DNA of 64,000 bases from Solen grandis (GCA_021229015.1 CM037778.1:14351294-14415293); one strand, 5' to 3'; counted from the first letter of the stretch, positions 1-12,513 are shown. Numbers and translations: made by a program. Notes: generated by a model not told the origin, from the letters alone.

Positions 1-319
1 TTAAAGGTTACTGCTTTAAGACCCTTCAACTCATTAAGATTCATTTTGATTCAATTTTGCAAACAGAGAAGACCCAAGTCAGACAGCTTCTTCGAGAAAT
101 GGTACCTGGCATAGCTGAGGACCCTGCTCGGTGCTCTGAGCAATTATGCACAGAGAAATTCAAGCAGGGTTCCCAATGAGTTTTAAAACTGGGGGTGACA
201 TTTGCAGTTTTTCCTTAACTTTATACCCCTGCAAAAAGGGAGTCCCTATATTTTTATCAGGTACAATACATGCCCAATTTCGGGGGTAAAAACCCCTCTA
301 CAGGGTATGAATGGAAATA
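1..319. other. Unannotated left edge
   Basis: No coding exon, splice-bounded open frame or recognised repeat was found here. It leads into a 5'-truncated SINE at about 320. It may be intron of the minus-strand Ig-receptor gene whose exon is at 29.6 kb, but that is inference from strand and position only. Confidence 0.3.
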
Positions 320-492
320 CTGTCCAGGACTGGTTGGCCCGGTGTCAGGACAATGTGACTGGGTGTGGTATCATGCCACATGTTTATTGGAGTTACTAAA
401 TACCACAGTGTGGCAGCACTATATCTGTCTCCAGTAGACAGAGTCTAAAAATGACTGAAATACTGTTGATGGGACGTTCAACCCAATAAACT
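320..492 (+). repeat. SINE family A, 5'-truncated copy
   Basis: The conserved block TGGTTGGCCCGGTGTCAGG is followed by the GTATCATGCCACATG segment, a CAAGTAGAC-like motif, TGACTGAAATACTGTTG and an AAC-rich 3' end. The same order occurs at 18800, 56815 and 61944. The tRNA-like head seen in the last two is missing here. Tails of this kind are common in bivalve genomes. Confidence 0.7.
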
Positions 493-1993
493 ATTCCTTT
501 ATGACCGAGTTACTCTTGACAAGACCCCGATCATCAACCTTCAAGCTATTTGCAGATTGATCTGGTTTTAACAACTAATAAAGTCAATACCGTGACATCT
601 TTCATGTGCCACACTACCCATTTAGAACGTACGCCCAAGGTCACTATAACCTTCTGTAAAAGACAGGTACTCATAAATTCACACCCAAATGCATTAAGGT
701 AAACAGAAAACAGCTAACACAAACTATATCTTCAATGATGCGAAAAAAAAAAAAGAATCTCGGGATCTATTACTTTTCACTCAAGGAAAATTACATTCAA
801 TAAAATTAAAATGCCCCCAAATAATGCTAAACTTACCATTGCACACAGACTTCCGAAAATAATTTATATCAGAGTGGCCATCTAAAATCAAGCACCGAGT
901 GACCCCATCCCAGTAAAGTACATGATGACCTAGTAACATGTGTGTAGTTCTTCTATTACACAGTGTGACCTTGACTAGCCATTAATTTCATATCCTGTAT
1001 CGAAACTAGCGTGAATAACACACTATAAACATAAACATATTTATAAGTGAAGACGTTCAAGCTCACAACTGTATCATCCTCTTAAAAACATACTTACATA
1101 CTGCAATAAAAATGGGGAAAAAAATTCTTCACCATCTTATTTATATGCCTCCCTTTATGAGGCCTCATGATGCTAGTAAATCCAGTTTCTCGCTCTGCTC
1201 TTAACAGACAGAAGGAAAAATCATTATACTTTTAACCTATTTTATACATTGATTTTTTTTTTGTTGTTTTTTTTTGCTCTCCCTCCATTGGTGACCTCAT
1301 TTCTAATTGACTATCACCCCGTTCTTCGATCCATTCTACCGGCAGCAGAGGGCTATGTACTAAACCCAATCTGTCAATAACAATAAACATTCCATCTGAC
1401 TGACCTATTATTATTGCTAGGCTCTTCCAATCTCTGGATCTCACCTCCCCCCCCACCCCTTCCCATTCTCCTACAGGAAACAGGTCATCATTTATAAAAA
1501 AAAAAAAAAAAAAAAAACTAGAAGGATCACAGGGTTTTTTTCCAACTATATTGGGAAAGGGAGTGTCCCTTGTTCCCATTTGAGTAATCATCAAATTCAA
1601 AATTTAAGCATTTTAGTATACAGTAATGTTTAACATAATTATGAAAAAAGGCACTGCATTTAACAGCAAAGTATTCATTCCCCTTTCTACAATATCAAAT
1701 ATTTACATTTTTTTTTTTTTTTTCACACTTTGCTATCTTCATTTTCTTTTTAAAATGGGATTTTTTTTACTCAAAGTTCACGCTTTGCTATCTTTATCTT
1801 AAAAAAATCCCATTTTTATTATCTGGTTACTATAGCAACTGATTAAATGGAAAGAAAAAAATGTTGCTGTTGTTAATTGTCTCTAATGTTTGGAGAAGAT
1901 AAAAAAAAAATCTATATTGCATATTTGCTCAATCAATATTTTGAGGAAATGGAAACTGAATCAGTAGCCAAGTTGCAATTATTCAATACAGAA
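493..1993. other. Repeat-poor AT-rich stretch
   Basis: No gene is visible. The open frame at 1232-1600 (minus) is carried by poly-A/T and poly-C runs. A homopolymer A tract lies near 1497-1516. Two related segments near 1705-1745 and 1770-1815 share a CTTTGCTATCTT motif beside T-rich and A-rich runs. Nothing else was supported. Confidence 0.4.
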
Positions 1994-2235
1994 TTAACCC
2001 TTTCCTTCATAGAGGACACCATGAAAAGACCTATGCAAACAGCATAAAACCAGATCAGCCTGCGAGTAACTCGCAGGCTGATCAGGTTTTATGCTGTTTG
2101 CTGCTCCTCAGTGGTCTGGAAATGAGGATTTTGTAATTAAATTTGGTAAGGTTTAACTGTGGTTTTCTGCAGATCAGGCTTCATGTGATACCTATTGAGT
2201 GCGTCAAAATGAGTCTATATGAGGGAAAGGGTTAA
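1994..2235 (+). mobile_element. TTAA-flanked hairpin MITE, copy 1
   Basis: Near-full-length copy, about 242 bp. It starts TTAACCCTTTCCTTCATAG and ends TATGAGGGAAAGGGTTAA. The centre is a palindrome built on GATCAGCCTGCGAGT and its complement, flanked by AACAGCATAAAACC and GGTTTTATGCTGTT. TTAA at both ends with CCCTTT-type termini fits a non-autonomous piggyBac-like element whose target duplication is TTAA; that assignment is inference. Confidence 0.85.
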
Positions 2236-2410
2236 AGAGACTTGAGAACTCCACACAAAAACAGCACAAGGTTTTTATACATGTATTCTCAATGTACCTA
2301 TATTTTAATGTGTTACCTTGGATTCGGAGCTAACTGGACCTGAGTCACGAACCTGCCATGCACATAGTCTCCGATAAAACAAATAATTAAGTTACTTTGA
2401 AATATAATGG

Positions 2411-2411
2411 T

Positions 2412-2438
<27 letters not shown>
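2411..2438. repeat. (TG)n microsatellite
   Basis: About 13 uninterrupted TG units beside unremarkable AT-rich sequence. Confidence 0.95.
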
Positions 2439-2442
<4 letters not shown>

Positions 2443-3554
2443 TGGGGTTGCCTTGTTGACTAATATTAAGAAAAATTATTATGCAAAACAATTAAATGCA
2501 TCCAATCCATTCAAATGTACTGTATAATTTGTAGGAATATTAATTCAATATTTTACTCATCTTTCACAACTTGGAAATCCCATCTTTTCAAAAGCTGAGA
2601 AAAAAAAAACAAAAAAAAACAACAACACTAAAACATCAAATTATGTCCATGGGTACTGAAACTGAACAAAAAAAAAGGAATGGTAATTAATGATTTCTTG
2701 TTTTTCTTTCTCTGTGCAACACCAGTTGTATTCAGAAATTTCCACATGAAACCCTGAGGGATGTTGCGAACAGATACTGTAACGCAGTGTGACGGTACCG
2801 AGACCAAAGTTTTGCGAGATAAAATCAATCAAGCACTAAGTGAATCCAAAATGGTGAAAAACTGTGTATAAAATTTCAATTAAACTGATGCGATAATTTT
2901 GAAAATGCCGCTACACGTGGATGCAGGCACTCACTGGTGCTGGAATTAAATGAAAATTAAAATCCAAATCGATTGTATTTAATGAGTCTGACAACAGTTA
3001 AAACAAAAACATTTTTTTGTAGCACTACAATTTTTTTCTCTACTCAAATGGCTCTTCTCTCTCTCTCTCTACCTCCCATCTCTCCTCTCTCTCTCTCTCT
3101 CTGCATTATTTTGTGTAAAACAGGTCTACCAGTGACAACCTGCTATCCTAATCTGTGCAACCTCTTGAATAGCCTGCATGCATATATGTAAATCACTATA
3201 AAACAGCCTTGAATCAATTACTGTAGAATAACACTTTGAGTGTACAATTTTAAGGTAGAGAAACCCTAATGGGCTCGGCAAATGTCGGCAAAAATCGCCC
3301 ACCTTCCGATATTCTTCGTCATAACACGCCATTATTCAGAATGTGATACTTTTTCATTAAGAAGTTCAGTTCATGGGGTTATATCATTGCTAATCACATG
3401 CAATAACTTTGATTGGTATTCATCAATTCAAATGTAAAAATATCCTTCCTTTTTTGAAAAAGAGAAGGAAAAACTTCCGGTGATGTCATTTTTAGAATTC
3501 GTCATAAAAAGCATAATTGTGATAATTGATGTTTTCTATAAATGTTTTCCATAA
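2439..3554. other. Non-coding stretch with a CT run
   Basis: No supported gene. A CT-rich microsatellite lies near 3050-3105. The short open frames here (about 2628-3332) lack splice context and conserved residues. Confidence 0.4.
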
Positions 3555-5010
3555 ACAAGAGGGCCATGATGGCCCTGAATCGCTCACCTGAGTACCATTG
3601 CTTCAACTGATGTCAAGGTTTTTAAACAGACAAAGATTCTGATATAACTTAATCTAAAACATTTTACCCCTGACAATACTACACACCAAATATCTAAGCA
3701 ATGGGCCATATGGTTTCAGAGAAGACTTGGGCGCAGGGTCATTTATCACCGTAGGGCCAAGACTTTGAAAATCTTTGTAATGAACCATTAGATGCTACTA
3801 CATACCAAAAATCTTAGCTCTAGGCCTTATTGATTCATAGAAGAAGATTTTTTAAGATTTTCCTATTTAACTCTATGTAAAACAAGTGACCCCTGGTGTG
3901 GGGTCATTTATCACCATAGGGCTATGATTTGTACAATCTTGGTAGTGGCCCATAAGATGATGCTACATACTAAATATCTAAGCTCTAGGCCTTATGGATT
4001 CATAGAAGAAGATTTTTTAAGATTTTCCTATATAACTCTGTGTAAAACAAGTGACCCCTGGTGGGGGTCATTTATCACCATAGGGCTATGATTTGTACAA
4101 TCTTGGTAGTGGCCCATAAGATGATGCTTCATACCAAATATCTAAGCTCTAGGCCTTATGCATTCATGAAGAAGATTTTTTAAGATTTTCCTATATAACT
4201 CTGTGTAAAACAAGTGACCCCTGGTGCGGGGTCATTTATCACCATAGGGCTATGATTTGTACAATCTTGGTAGTGGCCCATAAGATGATGCTTCATACCA
4301 AATATCTAAGCTCTAGGCCTTATGCATTCATGGAAGAAGATTTTTTAAGATTTTCCTATATAACTCTATGTAAAACAAGTGACCCCTGGTGGGGGTCATT
4401 TATCACCATAGGGCTATGATTTGTACAATCTTGGTAGTGGCCCATAAGATGATGCTACATACCAAAATCGGCCTTTGGATTCATAAAGAAGATTTTTTAA
4501 TTTTTAACCCCTGGTGCGGGGTCATTTATCACCGGGCTATGATTTGTACAATCTTGGTAGTGGCCCATAAGATGATGCTACATACCAAAAATCAAAAGGC
4601 TAGGCCTTGTGGTTTCGTAGAAGAAGATTTTTTCAAGTTTTTCCTATATTAGCCTATGTGAAATCAAGTGACCCCTGGGGCGGGGCCAATTGCTACATAC
4701 CAAAAATCAAAAGGCTAGGCCTTGTGGTTTCAGAGAAGAAGATTTTTTAAATTTTCATTTTTAAAATCTATTTTTAGCTCCTGTGACCTAATTATGCGAT
4801 GGACCAGAACCATTTATACAACTTTAGTAGAGCTTCATCCAAGGAACATTCCTGCAAAATATTTTTCAAATTGGCCAAGCCGTTTAGGAGGAGATGTTGT
4901 TTGAAGCAATTGTTGACGCCGGACGCACGGACGCACGGACGACGGACGCCGGACAAAAGGCGATCAGAAAAGCTCACCTTGAGCACGTTGTGCTCATGTG
5001 AGCTAAAAAG
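3555..5010 (+). repeat. GGGCCATGATGGCCC element with internal tandem array
   Basis: The left end carries the palindrome GGGCCATGATGGCCC followed by a TCGCTCACCTG motif, a head familiar from bivalve repeats. The body holds about six tandem units; the anchor GACCCCTGG falls at 3888, 4053, 4216, 4381, about 4506 and 4670, so the period is about 164 bp with one shortened unit. The right end has ACGGACG-type runs (4918-4952) and a terminal hairpin at 4971-5004 (AGCTCACCTTGAGCA paired with TGCTCATGTGAGCT). No reverse transcriptase or transposase frame is present, so the copy is non-autonomous. Confidence 0.85.
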
Positions 5011-5424
5011 CAAACTTTAAAAAGCAAAGGGTATTTTAATCAACCATAACTACAGAAACACAAGTTTGTATGTTTGAAATTCATATAAAGCGGAAAATTG
5101 TGACAGTGATTCTTTCGTACTTCGACTGAACGTACTTGGTCACATAGTTTTTGAATAAAACTCTTCAGATAATTTTTATTGAATGCTTAGACCTTTAATT
5201 CTTAAAACCATGTAATAAATAACTTTGAAATGAAATGTTTTATTAAGAAAATAAATATTTAGTTGTATGTATGTTAATGTTCAGTACAAAGCGGTGAATT
5301 TTGTCTGAGGAATTTCACATATTATTATAATGTGTGATTTTTCTGTCTTTGTCTTGAGAAATTGGTACAAAAATTATGTCCTTGACGGGAATTGGAGTGT
5401 TATCTTATAAATGGAGAAAAAATA

Positions 5425-5668
5425 TTAACCCTTTCCCTCATAGAGGACACCATGAAAAGACCTATGCGAACAACATAAAACCAGATCAGCCTGCGAGTAA
5501 CTCGCAGGCTGATCAGGTTTTATGCTGTTCACATAGGTCCTCAGTGGTCTGGAAATGAGGATTTTGCAATTAAATTTGGTAAGGTTTAACTGTGGTTTTC
5601 TGCAGATCAGGCTTTATGTGGTACCTACTGAGTGCGTCAAAATGAGTCTATATGAGGGAAAGGGTTAA
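5425..5668 (+). mobile_element. TTAA-flanked hairpin MITE, copy 2
   Basis: Full-length copy with both TTAACCCTTTCCCTCAT-type ends. The central palindrome GATCAGCCTGCGAGT is intact with a one-base loop. The segment after the hairpin differs from other copies (TTCACATAGGTCCTCAG in place of TTCGCTGCTCCTCAG). Confidence 0.9.
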
Positions 5669-7024
5669 GGTATAATATGAACACTTTCTAAATAAATGTA
5701 TAAATATACATGTTATGAAGTTACTACACTATTATGTTTTTAATACGGTTTCCATTTGATATATATATACCTTATGAAAAAATCATTTCATGAAAAAAAA
5801 AATTGGGAAATTTGACGATTGTATAGTAGTTTTTATACGTATACCACCACACAATTTGCGAAAGCATTTCAATCCTGGGTTAGATAAACTAAAAATCATA
5901 TTTTTTTAGAACCTGTGGTTAGAAATTTCTTATATTGCACAAAATGCTTTATTCACCAAAGAAACCAGAATTTGAAAATTCTTGCATTAGGGTGCCAATA
6001 CCTTAAGTTCGCCCAGAAAGAAGCTATTTCTCATGCATGAGGAAAAAAAAAAATAAAAAAAAAATTATTCACTGCATATTTGATAAACGGCCACAGAACT
6101 GTCCATTTTAACCCTAAAATTGTGTAAATTAATCCCCAAATATTTCAAACTTGACCTCTTTGTCTATATACCAAGGGGGTCATCATTTGTCCCCCATTTG
6201 AAGATATCTAGGGAAGTCCCTGCATGAACAGTCAATGTTCAATGTCGTGCTGTTGATGATGATGATGGTGTATCTGGGACCTTGACTTGCTACATTGACT
6301 GTGACATATATATGAATGACTGAATATCTATAGTGGCAATTCAGGAGTTAAAATCTGTATGTATCAGTAGATGATCTTGTCCTGTGTTTTTTTTTGTTGT
6401 TGTTTTTTATGGATCAAAGGATTGTTCAGATGTGTGTGGGTGGGAGAGAGGGAGGGAGGGAGAGAGAGAGAGCCAGGGAGGGAGGGAGAGAGAGAGGGGG
6501 AGGAGGAGAAAGGATATAAGATGGGGGGAAAAAAAAGGGGAAATGAATGTGGAGAGAAAGAAAAAAAAATGGGGAAAAACAGTGATATGAAGAGTTATGA
6601 GAAGTGAGAGAAAGACAGAAAAGAAATATAGAAAAGGAAAAAAAAATGCTTGACCTCATGAAACAGCTTGCCATTATTTTTTTTACCATTCTTCACCGTT
6701 CCATCTTAATATTACTTAAAAAAAATTCCTTGAAAAATCAGGGGGCGTAGAGAAAAAAAAAAAATTACCCCCAAGAGATAAGGAAATGTGTGCGTGTTTT
6801 TTTTTTTTTTTTTTTTTTCTTTAAATATGAAAAGAATAAAAAATAAAAAGGGGGGTGGGTTAAAAAAAAATATTTTTAATAATTTAATTACCCCAAGAGA
6901 TAGAGAAATATATTCCAAAATGAAAGAAGTGCTAATATAGGCTTCATATAATTAAAATTGGGGAAATGATATCCTTTCTACAATTGGGAATATAATCGAA
7001 TTATATCAGGCATAAAAACAGCTG
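5669..7024. other. AT-rich stretch with GA and poly-T tracts
   Basis: No supported gene. A GGGA/GAGA-rich purine tract covers about 6441-6510 and is the only reason for the open frames there. A T20-type run lies at about 6799-6819. Confidence 0.45.
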
Positions 7025-7255
7025 AAAACAAGAGCACTGAATTGGTAATCACAAAATACACCTATCCTGCAATTTCATCAATTCAAGGGCCATAACTCTT
7101 GAGTGTCTGCGACATTCTGGCTGGTTATCAAACTTGGCAGAGATCATGTGACCAATTACCCATTGTAACAAAGTTTGGTAAAGATCAGTGCATATTTCTT
7201 AGAATTAAGAAACAACCGGACAACCTGACTGGAGGTCACTCGCTTCAGGTGAATC
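7025..7255 (+). repeat. Dispersed repeat related to the ACAAGAG family
   Basis: Begins AACAAGAGCACTGAATTGG and runs through GGGCCATAACTC and AACTTGGCAGAGATCATG to a GGTCACTCGCTTCAGGTGAA end. The layout resembles the bivalve ACAAGAG-headed elements at 3555 and 15834, but the body sequence differs. Confidence 0.45.
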
Positions 7256-7316
7256 CATAATACATCTATTTATTTGACTGGCGTTTAAAAAAAAATGAGT
7301 GATAATTTCCCATCCA

Positions 7317-7375
7317 TCCCTGCCATATGATCATATTTGACACCCCTCTATGATCATATTTGACACCCCTCTAGG
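7317..7375. repeat. Short tandem duplication, about 26 bp
   Basis: ATGATCATATTTGACACCCC occurs twice in direct succession. Flanks are ordinary AT-rich DNA. Confidence 0.8.
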
Positions 7376-8223
7376 GTTTTTCTTGTGGGATCCACTGAAT
7401 ATTTCTTTCATATTTTTCCTGTAGTCATATAATAACAAACATAATGGTCAGCCCCTCAGTACTCAATGGGGAAAAAAAAATAAATTAACTGACAAAAGAA
7501 AATAGGGCAAATACAAAACAAGTATCACCATGACGACATATTACACCAGTAATAAAGGAATTTCATGACGATTTTATTGTTAGTCATCGTCATTAAAAAA
7601 AATAATAACAAAAAAAAAATTAAGGAAAAAAAAACTCATAAATATCCAATTCTGAGTGGCTGTATACTCTTCCTCCATTAACGCGTACGGATTCAGAGTA
7701 TCACGTTACCGTGGTAATAATAGAGGTTGAAAGATAGAAAGGCTTTTGTTTAGTCCAGCCAACCAATCTCTTCGTGCTCCCAAATCACAAAGAACAAAGA
7801 CTTACGAGAGATTACCAATACATTATTTCCGAGTTTTATTGTTTGATCCCATCATAATTCCGCTGATCAATGTATAGAGCGGCCTGAGGATGGAGCGATT
7901 AGAAAACATCTCATACCCAATGAAAAAATCAGTAGTGTTTGCTTATTATATACCTAAAAGGCTACAAAACAGAATCGCGTTAAAAATCACTCGATGCTGA
8001 GAACTTCTGCACAGATGAAAAGGCGTTATCTATTTCAGTAATGGGAGACCTTTCCTGGTACGCAGCATACTTTTGTGAACCCATTTTGACATCTGTGCTT
8101 TATCTCTTCCGAAAATGGGCAGAAACTGGGTCCATTATATAACTGTGTATCCCTCTGGGTATACTCCACAGATCTTTGAAACTGGAAACCAAGACACCAT
8201 GAAGGAGAAAGTATTTACATCTC

Positions 8224-8465
8224 TTAACGCTTTCCCTCATAGGGACACCATGAAAAGACCTATGCGAACAACATAAAACCAGATCAGCCTGCGAGTAACT
8301 CGCAGGCTGATCAGGTTTTAATGCTGTTCGCTGCTCCTCAGTGGTCTGGAAATGAGGACTTTATAATTAAATTTGGTAAGGTTTAATTGTGGTTTTCTGC
8401 AGATCAGGCTTTATGTGGTACCTATTGAGTGCATCAAAATGAGTCTATATGAGGGAAAGGGTTAA
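8224..8465 (+). mobile_element. TTAA-flanked hairpin MITE, copy 3
   Basis: Near-full-length copy. The left end has TTAACGCTTTCCC (one substitution) and the right end GAGGGAAAGGGTTAA. The central palindrome is intact. Copy 4 lies 237 bp downstream in the opposite orientation, so the two could pair in a transcript. Confidence 0.9.
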
Positions 8466-8702
8466 TAACAGGTAAACTAGTCATAATTATGTGTATAGGG
8501 AATAACAAAGTAAAATACAAACTCATCATACATTATTAAGCGCTTAAAACTGGAGGCAAGAATCTTTCCAGGCAAGGCACTAGTCCAACATAGAAACCTC
8601 TGAAACGACTTGACTTGTAAGCAGTCCACGTCCAAGACTGATGCCTGAGAGTCTATAATTATAACATTCAACCTTCACAAATATTCTGAAGTTGCAAACG
8701 AT

Positions 8703-8938
8703 TTAAACCCTTTCCCTCATATACTCATTTGACGCACTCAATAGGTAGCACATAAAGCCTGATCTGCAGAAAACCAGTTAAACCTTACCAAATTTAATTA
8801 CAAAATCCTCATTTCCAGACCACTGAGGAGCAGCGAACAACAAAACCAGATCAGTCTGCGAGTAACTCGCAGGCTGATCTGGTTTTATGTTGTTCGCATA
8901 GGTCTTTTCATGGTTTCCTCTATGAGGGAAAGGGTTAA
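8703..8938 (-). mobile_element. TTAA-flanked hairpin MITE, copy 4
   Basis: Near-full-length minus-oriented copy, inverted relative to copy 3. The hairpin arm carries a substitution (GATCAGTCTGCGAGT against GATCAGCCTGCGAGT). Confidence 0.9.
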
Positions 8939-9479
8939 GAAAAAATTGGTCTCTCAGTTTCTGCATTTGCCGACTCAAGACAAACCTGATACCTTATCTA
9001 GGGTGATCTTGTTACAGGCACATCCTCTCCATGGTTTGATTTGATCGGATTAAAGGAAAATATGATTCAATATCTTGCACAGTTGGAAAAAATTGTCCAT
9101 GTTTAAAGACTTTGAAAACGAAATATGATATGATCAAGTGTACGCGCCATTTGACAATTTAGCACTGAAATCGATGTTTCTGATAGTTTAATAGCAAGAA
9201 ATATGCGATTCATATGGAATGATCCTTGTGGGAAGGTTTACGACGTTTGATTTTCTGCCTTAGAACACCAAATGCAGAGAGCCTGGTAAGTGAGGGAAAA
9301 GGAGTTAAAAAGGAGAGACAGATAGATAAGGCAGAGATATAGAGAAAACAGAGAGAGAGAGCAAAAAAGAGAGATATTAATAAGTCTTGAGAATGCACAA
9401 AATGGGAAGTAAAAAGAAAGCAAAAGGAGAAAAATTGAAGAGGAAAAAAGAGAAAGAAAGAAGAACAGAGAGAGTTAGT

Positions 9480-9721
9480 TTAACCCTTTCCCCCATATAG
9501 ACTCATTTTGACGCCCTCAATAGGTATCACATAAAGCCTGATCTGCAGAAAACCAGTTAAACCTTACCAAATTTAATTACAAAATCCTCATTTCCAGACG
9601 ACTGAGGAGCAGCGAACAACATAAAACCTGATCAGCCTGCGAGTGTTACTCGCAGGCTGATCTGGTTTTATGCAGTTCGCATAGGTCTTTTCATGGTGTC
9701 CTCCATGAGGGAAAGGGTTAA
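9480..9721 (-). mobile_element. TTAA-flanked hairpin MITE, copy 5
   Basis: Full-length minus-oriented copy with both TTAA ends. The hairpin loop is enlarged: GCGAGTGTTACTCGC, two bases longer than GCGAGTTACTCGC in other minus copies. Confidence 0.9.
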
Positions 9722-10104
9722 GACCGAACACTCTTCAAATGTGCTAAATCTACTACAGAGAGGGAGAGTGGCTAAACAGTGAGAGAAAGAGAAGGAGAGA
9801 AAAATAAATAAGATAAACAGAGAGAGAGAGAGAATTTAAGAGAGGAGAAAGAAAGGTGCCCCCTTATTCCTAGGTCAACACAAGGTGGCACAGTTCTACA
9901 GACAAACACCAGTTGGCCAGGGTCATTCTCTGAGATGTATTTCACCTTTCACTGGCTATACTACAGTACATGTAGGATTGACCTCGATAGAGGAAAGTTT
10001 AGGTCAAAGTACCCTAAAAACATCATGCATTTTTCAGAAATTCTATAGAACTTTACTAGCAGTGCAACGCTAACAGTGTCTCGCGCTCTCGAAGACACCA
10101 AAAT

Positions 10105-10400
10105 TTGGGAAGCGACTCCAGGACTGAAATGCCAGGTGTTCCGTTGGGACAATTACTTCTCCGATGAAAAGTAAATTGAACAGCCACATTTGTTGAAAAG
10201 CTATGTAATCATCTTCATAAAACTATCTCATTAGTAACTCTCTTAAATGAAACTTTTTAATTAACTGTGAGTTATGCCATCATATATTTAAATGACATGA
10301 CACGGACTGCCTAATTTTCAGAAGGGACAACTGAATTTCAAATTAGGTGTTCCATTGGGATACCTCGCTAAGTATTTTGTGTCAAACACTGACTAGTAGT
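10105..10400 (-). repeat. Dispersed repeat family C
   Basis: Contains AGGTGTTCCATTGGGATACC, CAGAAGGGAC and TGTCAAACACTGA, shared in order with copies at about 26545-26815 (same strand) and 12640-12905 and 24545-24650 (opposite strand). No coding capacity seen. Confidence 0.6.
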
Positions 10401-11034
10401 AGTAGTATTTAAGTCTGCGTAAAAAAAATAAAAGGCCCTCGGCAGTGAAAACGGCTGCAGTAATAATGCAAATCAACAATGCCTGCTTTTGATTTACCAT
10501 TACATAAGACTCCAAGAGTCTAAAAACAGCATGTGACTTACATGTCGTAAAAAAAATAAAAAAATCAAACAAGTCACTGTCTTTATTAGGAACTTTTGTC
10601 TTCCCATAATATCAAGAAATATCTGTGATGGCAGAATATACAGTGCTCAAATATGTTTATTTTTATTAAGCGTTCTCCGGAGAAAAAAAACTCTTGTGCC
10701 ATCTCAATCTATGATCTACTTTCCTGCGTTTCTGGAGATTTCTGCAAGATGAATAATTGATTTGTTTCGGAAACTACGTCTCTACAAGAGTGTTTCAAAT
10801 GAGCAAGACAAACAAAGAGATTTTCCGTTGTTATTGTTCAGGGGTTTTACCAATAACGACCGTATATCTGTGCTGGTTCAAATGTAGAAATGCCACACAG
10901 TACAGAATATATCTTTACAGCTAGGTAATTTTTTTTTGCATGTGTATATAAGGTTTTGAAAGGAAGCAATTCTGAGGAATAAACCTTGATCAGCCTGAAA
11001 ATAAATCATTCTCTGTTTTGCTTTTATGTGCTCT

Positions 11035-11381
11035 CTCTCTCTCTGCTCTGGTTTAATGCTCTCTCTCACTCCCCCCTATTTGCTCTCTCTCTCTCTCTCT
11101 CTCTCTTTTATGTGGTTTTAATATCTCTCTTTCTCTCATGTGTTTTTTAATCTCCCCCCCCTCTCTCTCTCTCTTTCATGTGGTTTTAATATCTCTCTTT
11201 CTCTCATGTGTTTTTTAATCTCCCCCCCCCTCTCTTCTCTCTCTCTCTCTCTCTCTCTCTTTCATGTGGTTTTAATATCTCTCTTTCTCTCATGTGTTTT
11301 TTAATCTCCCCCCCCCCTCTCTCTCTCTCTCTCTTTCATGTGATTTTAATATCTCTCTTTCTCTCATGTGTTTTTTAATCT

Positions 11382-11413
<32 letters not shown>

Positions 11414-11455
11414 TTCATGTGGTTTTAATATCTCTCTTTCTTTCATGTGCTTTTA
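11035..11455. repeat. CT-rich minisatellite
   Basis: Tandem units of roughly 70-90 bp. Each has TTTCATGTGGTTTTAATA, a CTCTCTTTCTCTCATGTG block, TTTTTTAATCT, a poly-C run and a variable (CT)n run. At least five units occur at about 11107, 11175, 11262, 11335 and 11415; period varies because the CT and C runs vary. The long open frame here is an artefact of the repeat. Confidence 0.9.
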
Positions 11456-12196
11456 TCCCTCCTACCTTAAACTGTTATGGTATTTCACTCTTGTCATCTC
11501 ACTCCTCCCTTTCATTCACTCTCTCTCTCTCACACACATTATCAAACTGCCACAATCAAATCAAATTAATGTTGTTGTTTTTTATTTCGAGGTTCCAACA
11601 TTTTCTACATGGGATACTCCATTTATTGTTATTAATATTATTTCACTATTGATACACATCTATGTAATTCTATCATCAAACAAAAAATCCCTGAATCAAT
11701 ACTACCTTTCCTCCCAACCTATATACCTTACATCCCCCCCCCCCTCCTACGGATTTCAAATAAAGGCATAAATTTATCTGTCCTGCATGGCAAAATCATG
11801 TTACTGGGTTCCATTATCAATCAATTACAGTGATTTTCAGAAAATGTCAAAGTGTACATGTCACAGACATGCTTGGCTATACACTTAAACCATTTCCAGA
11901 TACCCCTGGCAATTTGAAGCATTTTTTTTTTTTGAATCCCCTAATAACCATTTATACTTAATATTCAAAATATTTATGTACAAATTTATGACTTGGGGAA
12001 TATTTAAATCTTCAGCACTTTAAATGGTACAAGAAATACTGTCATTTTCTTTGCTTAACAGAGTGAAAGTAGAATCGTATGAACAAACGCAGGAGACCTT
12101 GATCAGACAGCACCAGCTGTATGACTGAGATGGTTCTGTTTGCCAGGGCATAAACGTATGAGGTAAATGGTAAAATCCCCATCAAGCTATCAAGGA

Positions 12197-12281
12197 ATAT
12201 GACTTGACTATTTGAGTTTACTGTCGCTTCGACAGTTTTCAGTCATATAGCGACGTCCAGCTAATTATAGGTGGAGGAAGA
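12197..12281 (-). repeat. SINE family B, 3' fragment
   Basis: Matches the tail of the copies at 18518 and 48047: GACTTGACTATTTGAG, a CGCTTCGACAG hairpin-like motif, then CAGTCATATAGCGACGTCC and AGCTAATTA. It is fused to a truncated MITE copy at about 12282. Confidence 0.75.
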
Positions 12282-12513
12282 CCCTCATATAGACTCATTT
12301 TGACGCACTCAACAGGTATCACATAAAGCCTGATCTGCAGAAAACCACAGTTAAACCTTACCAAATTTAATTGTAAAATCCTCATTACCAGACCACTCAG
12401 GAGCAGCGAACAGCATAAAACCTGATCAGCCTGCGAGTTACTCGCAGGCTGATCTGGTTTTATGCTGTTCGCATAGGTCTTTTCATGGTTTCCTCTATGA
12501 GAGAAAGGGTTAT
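12282..12513 (-). mobile_element. TTAA-flanked hairpin MITE, copy 6 (end truncated)
   Basis: Lacks the first TTAACCCTT bases: it begins at CCCTCATATAGACTC directly against a SINE B fragment. The rest, including the intact palindrome, is present. The distal end reads AAAGGGTTA. Confidence 0.85.
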
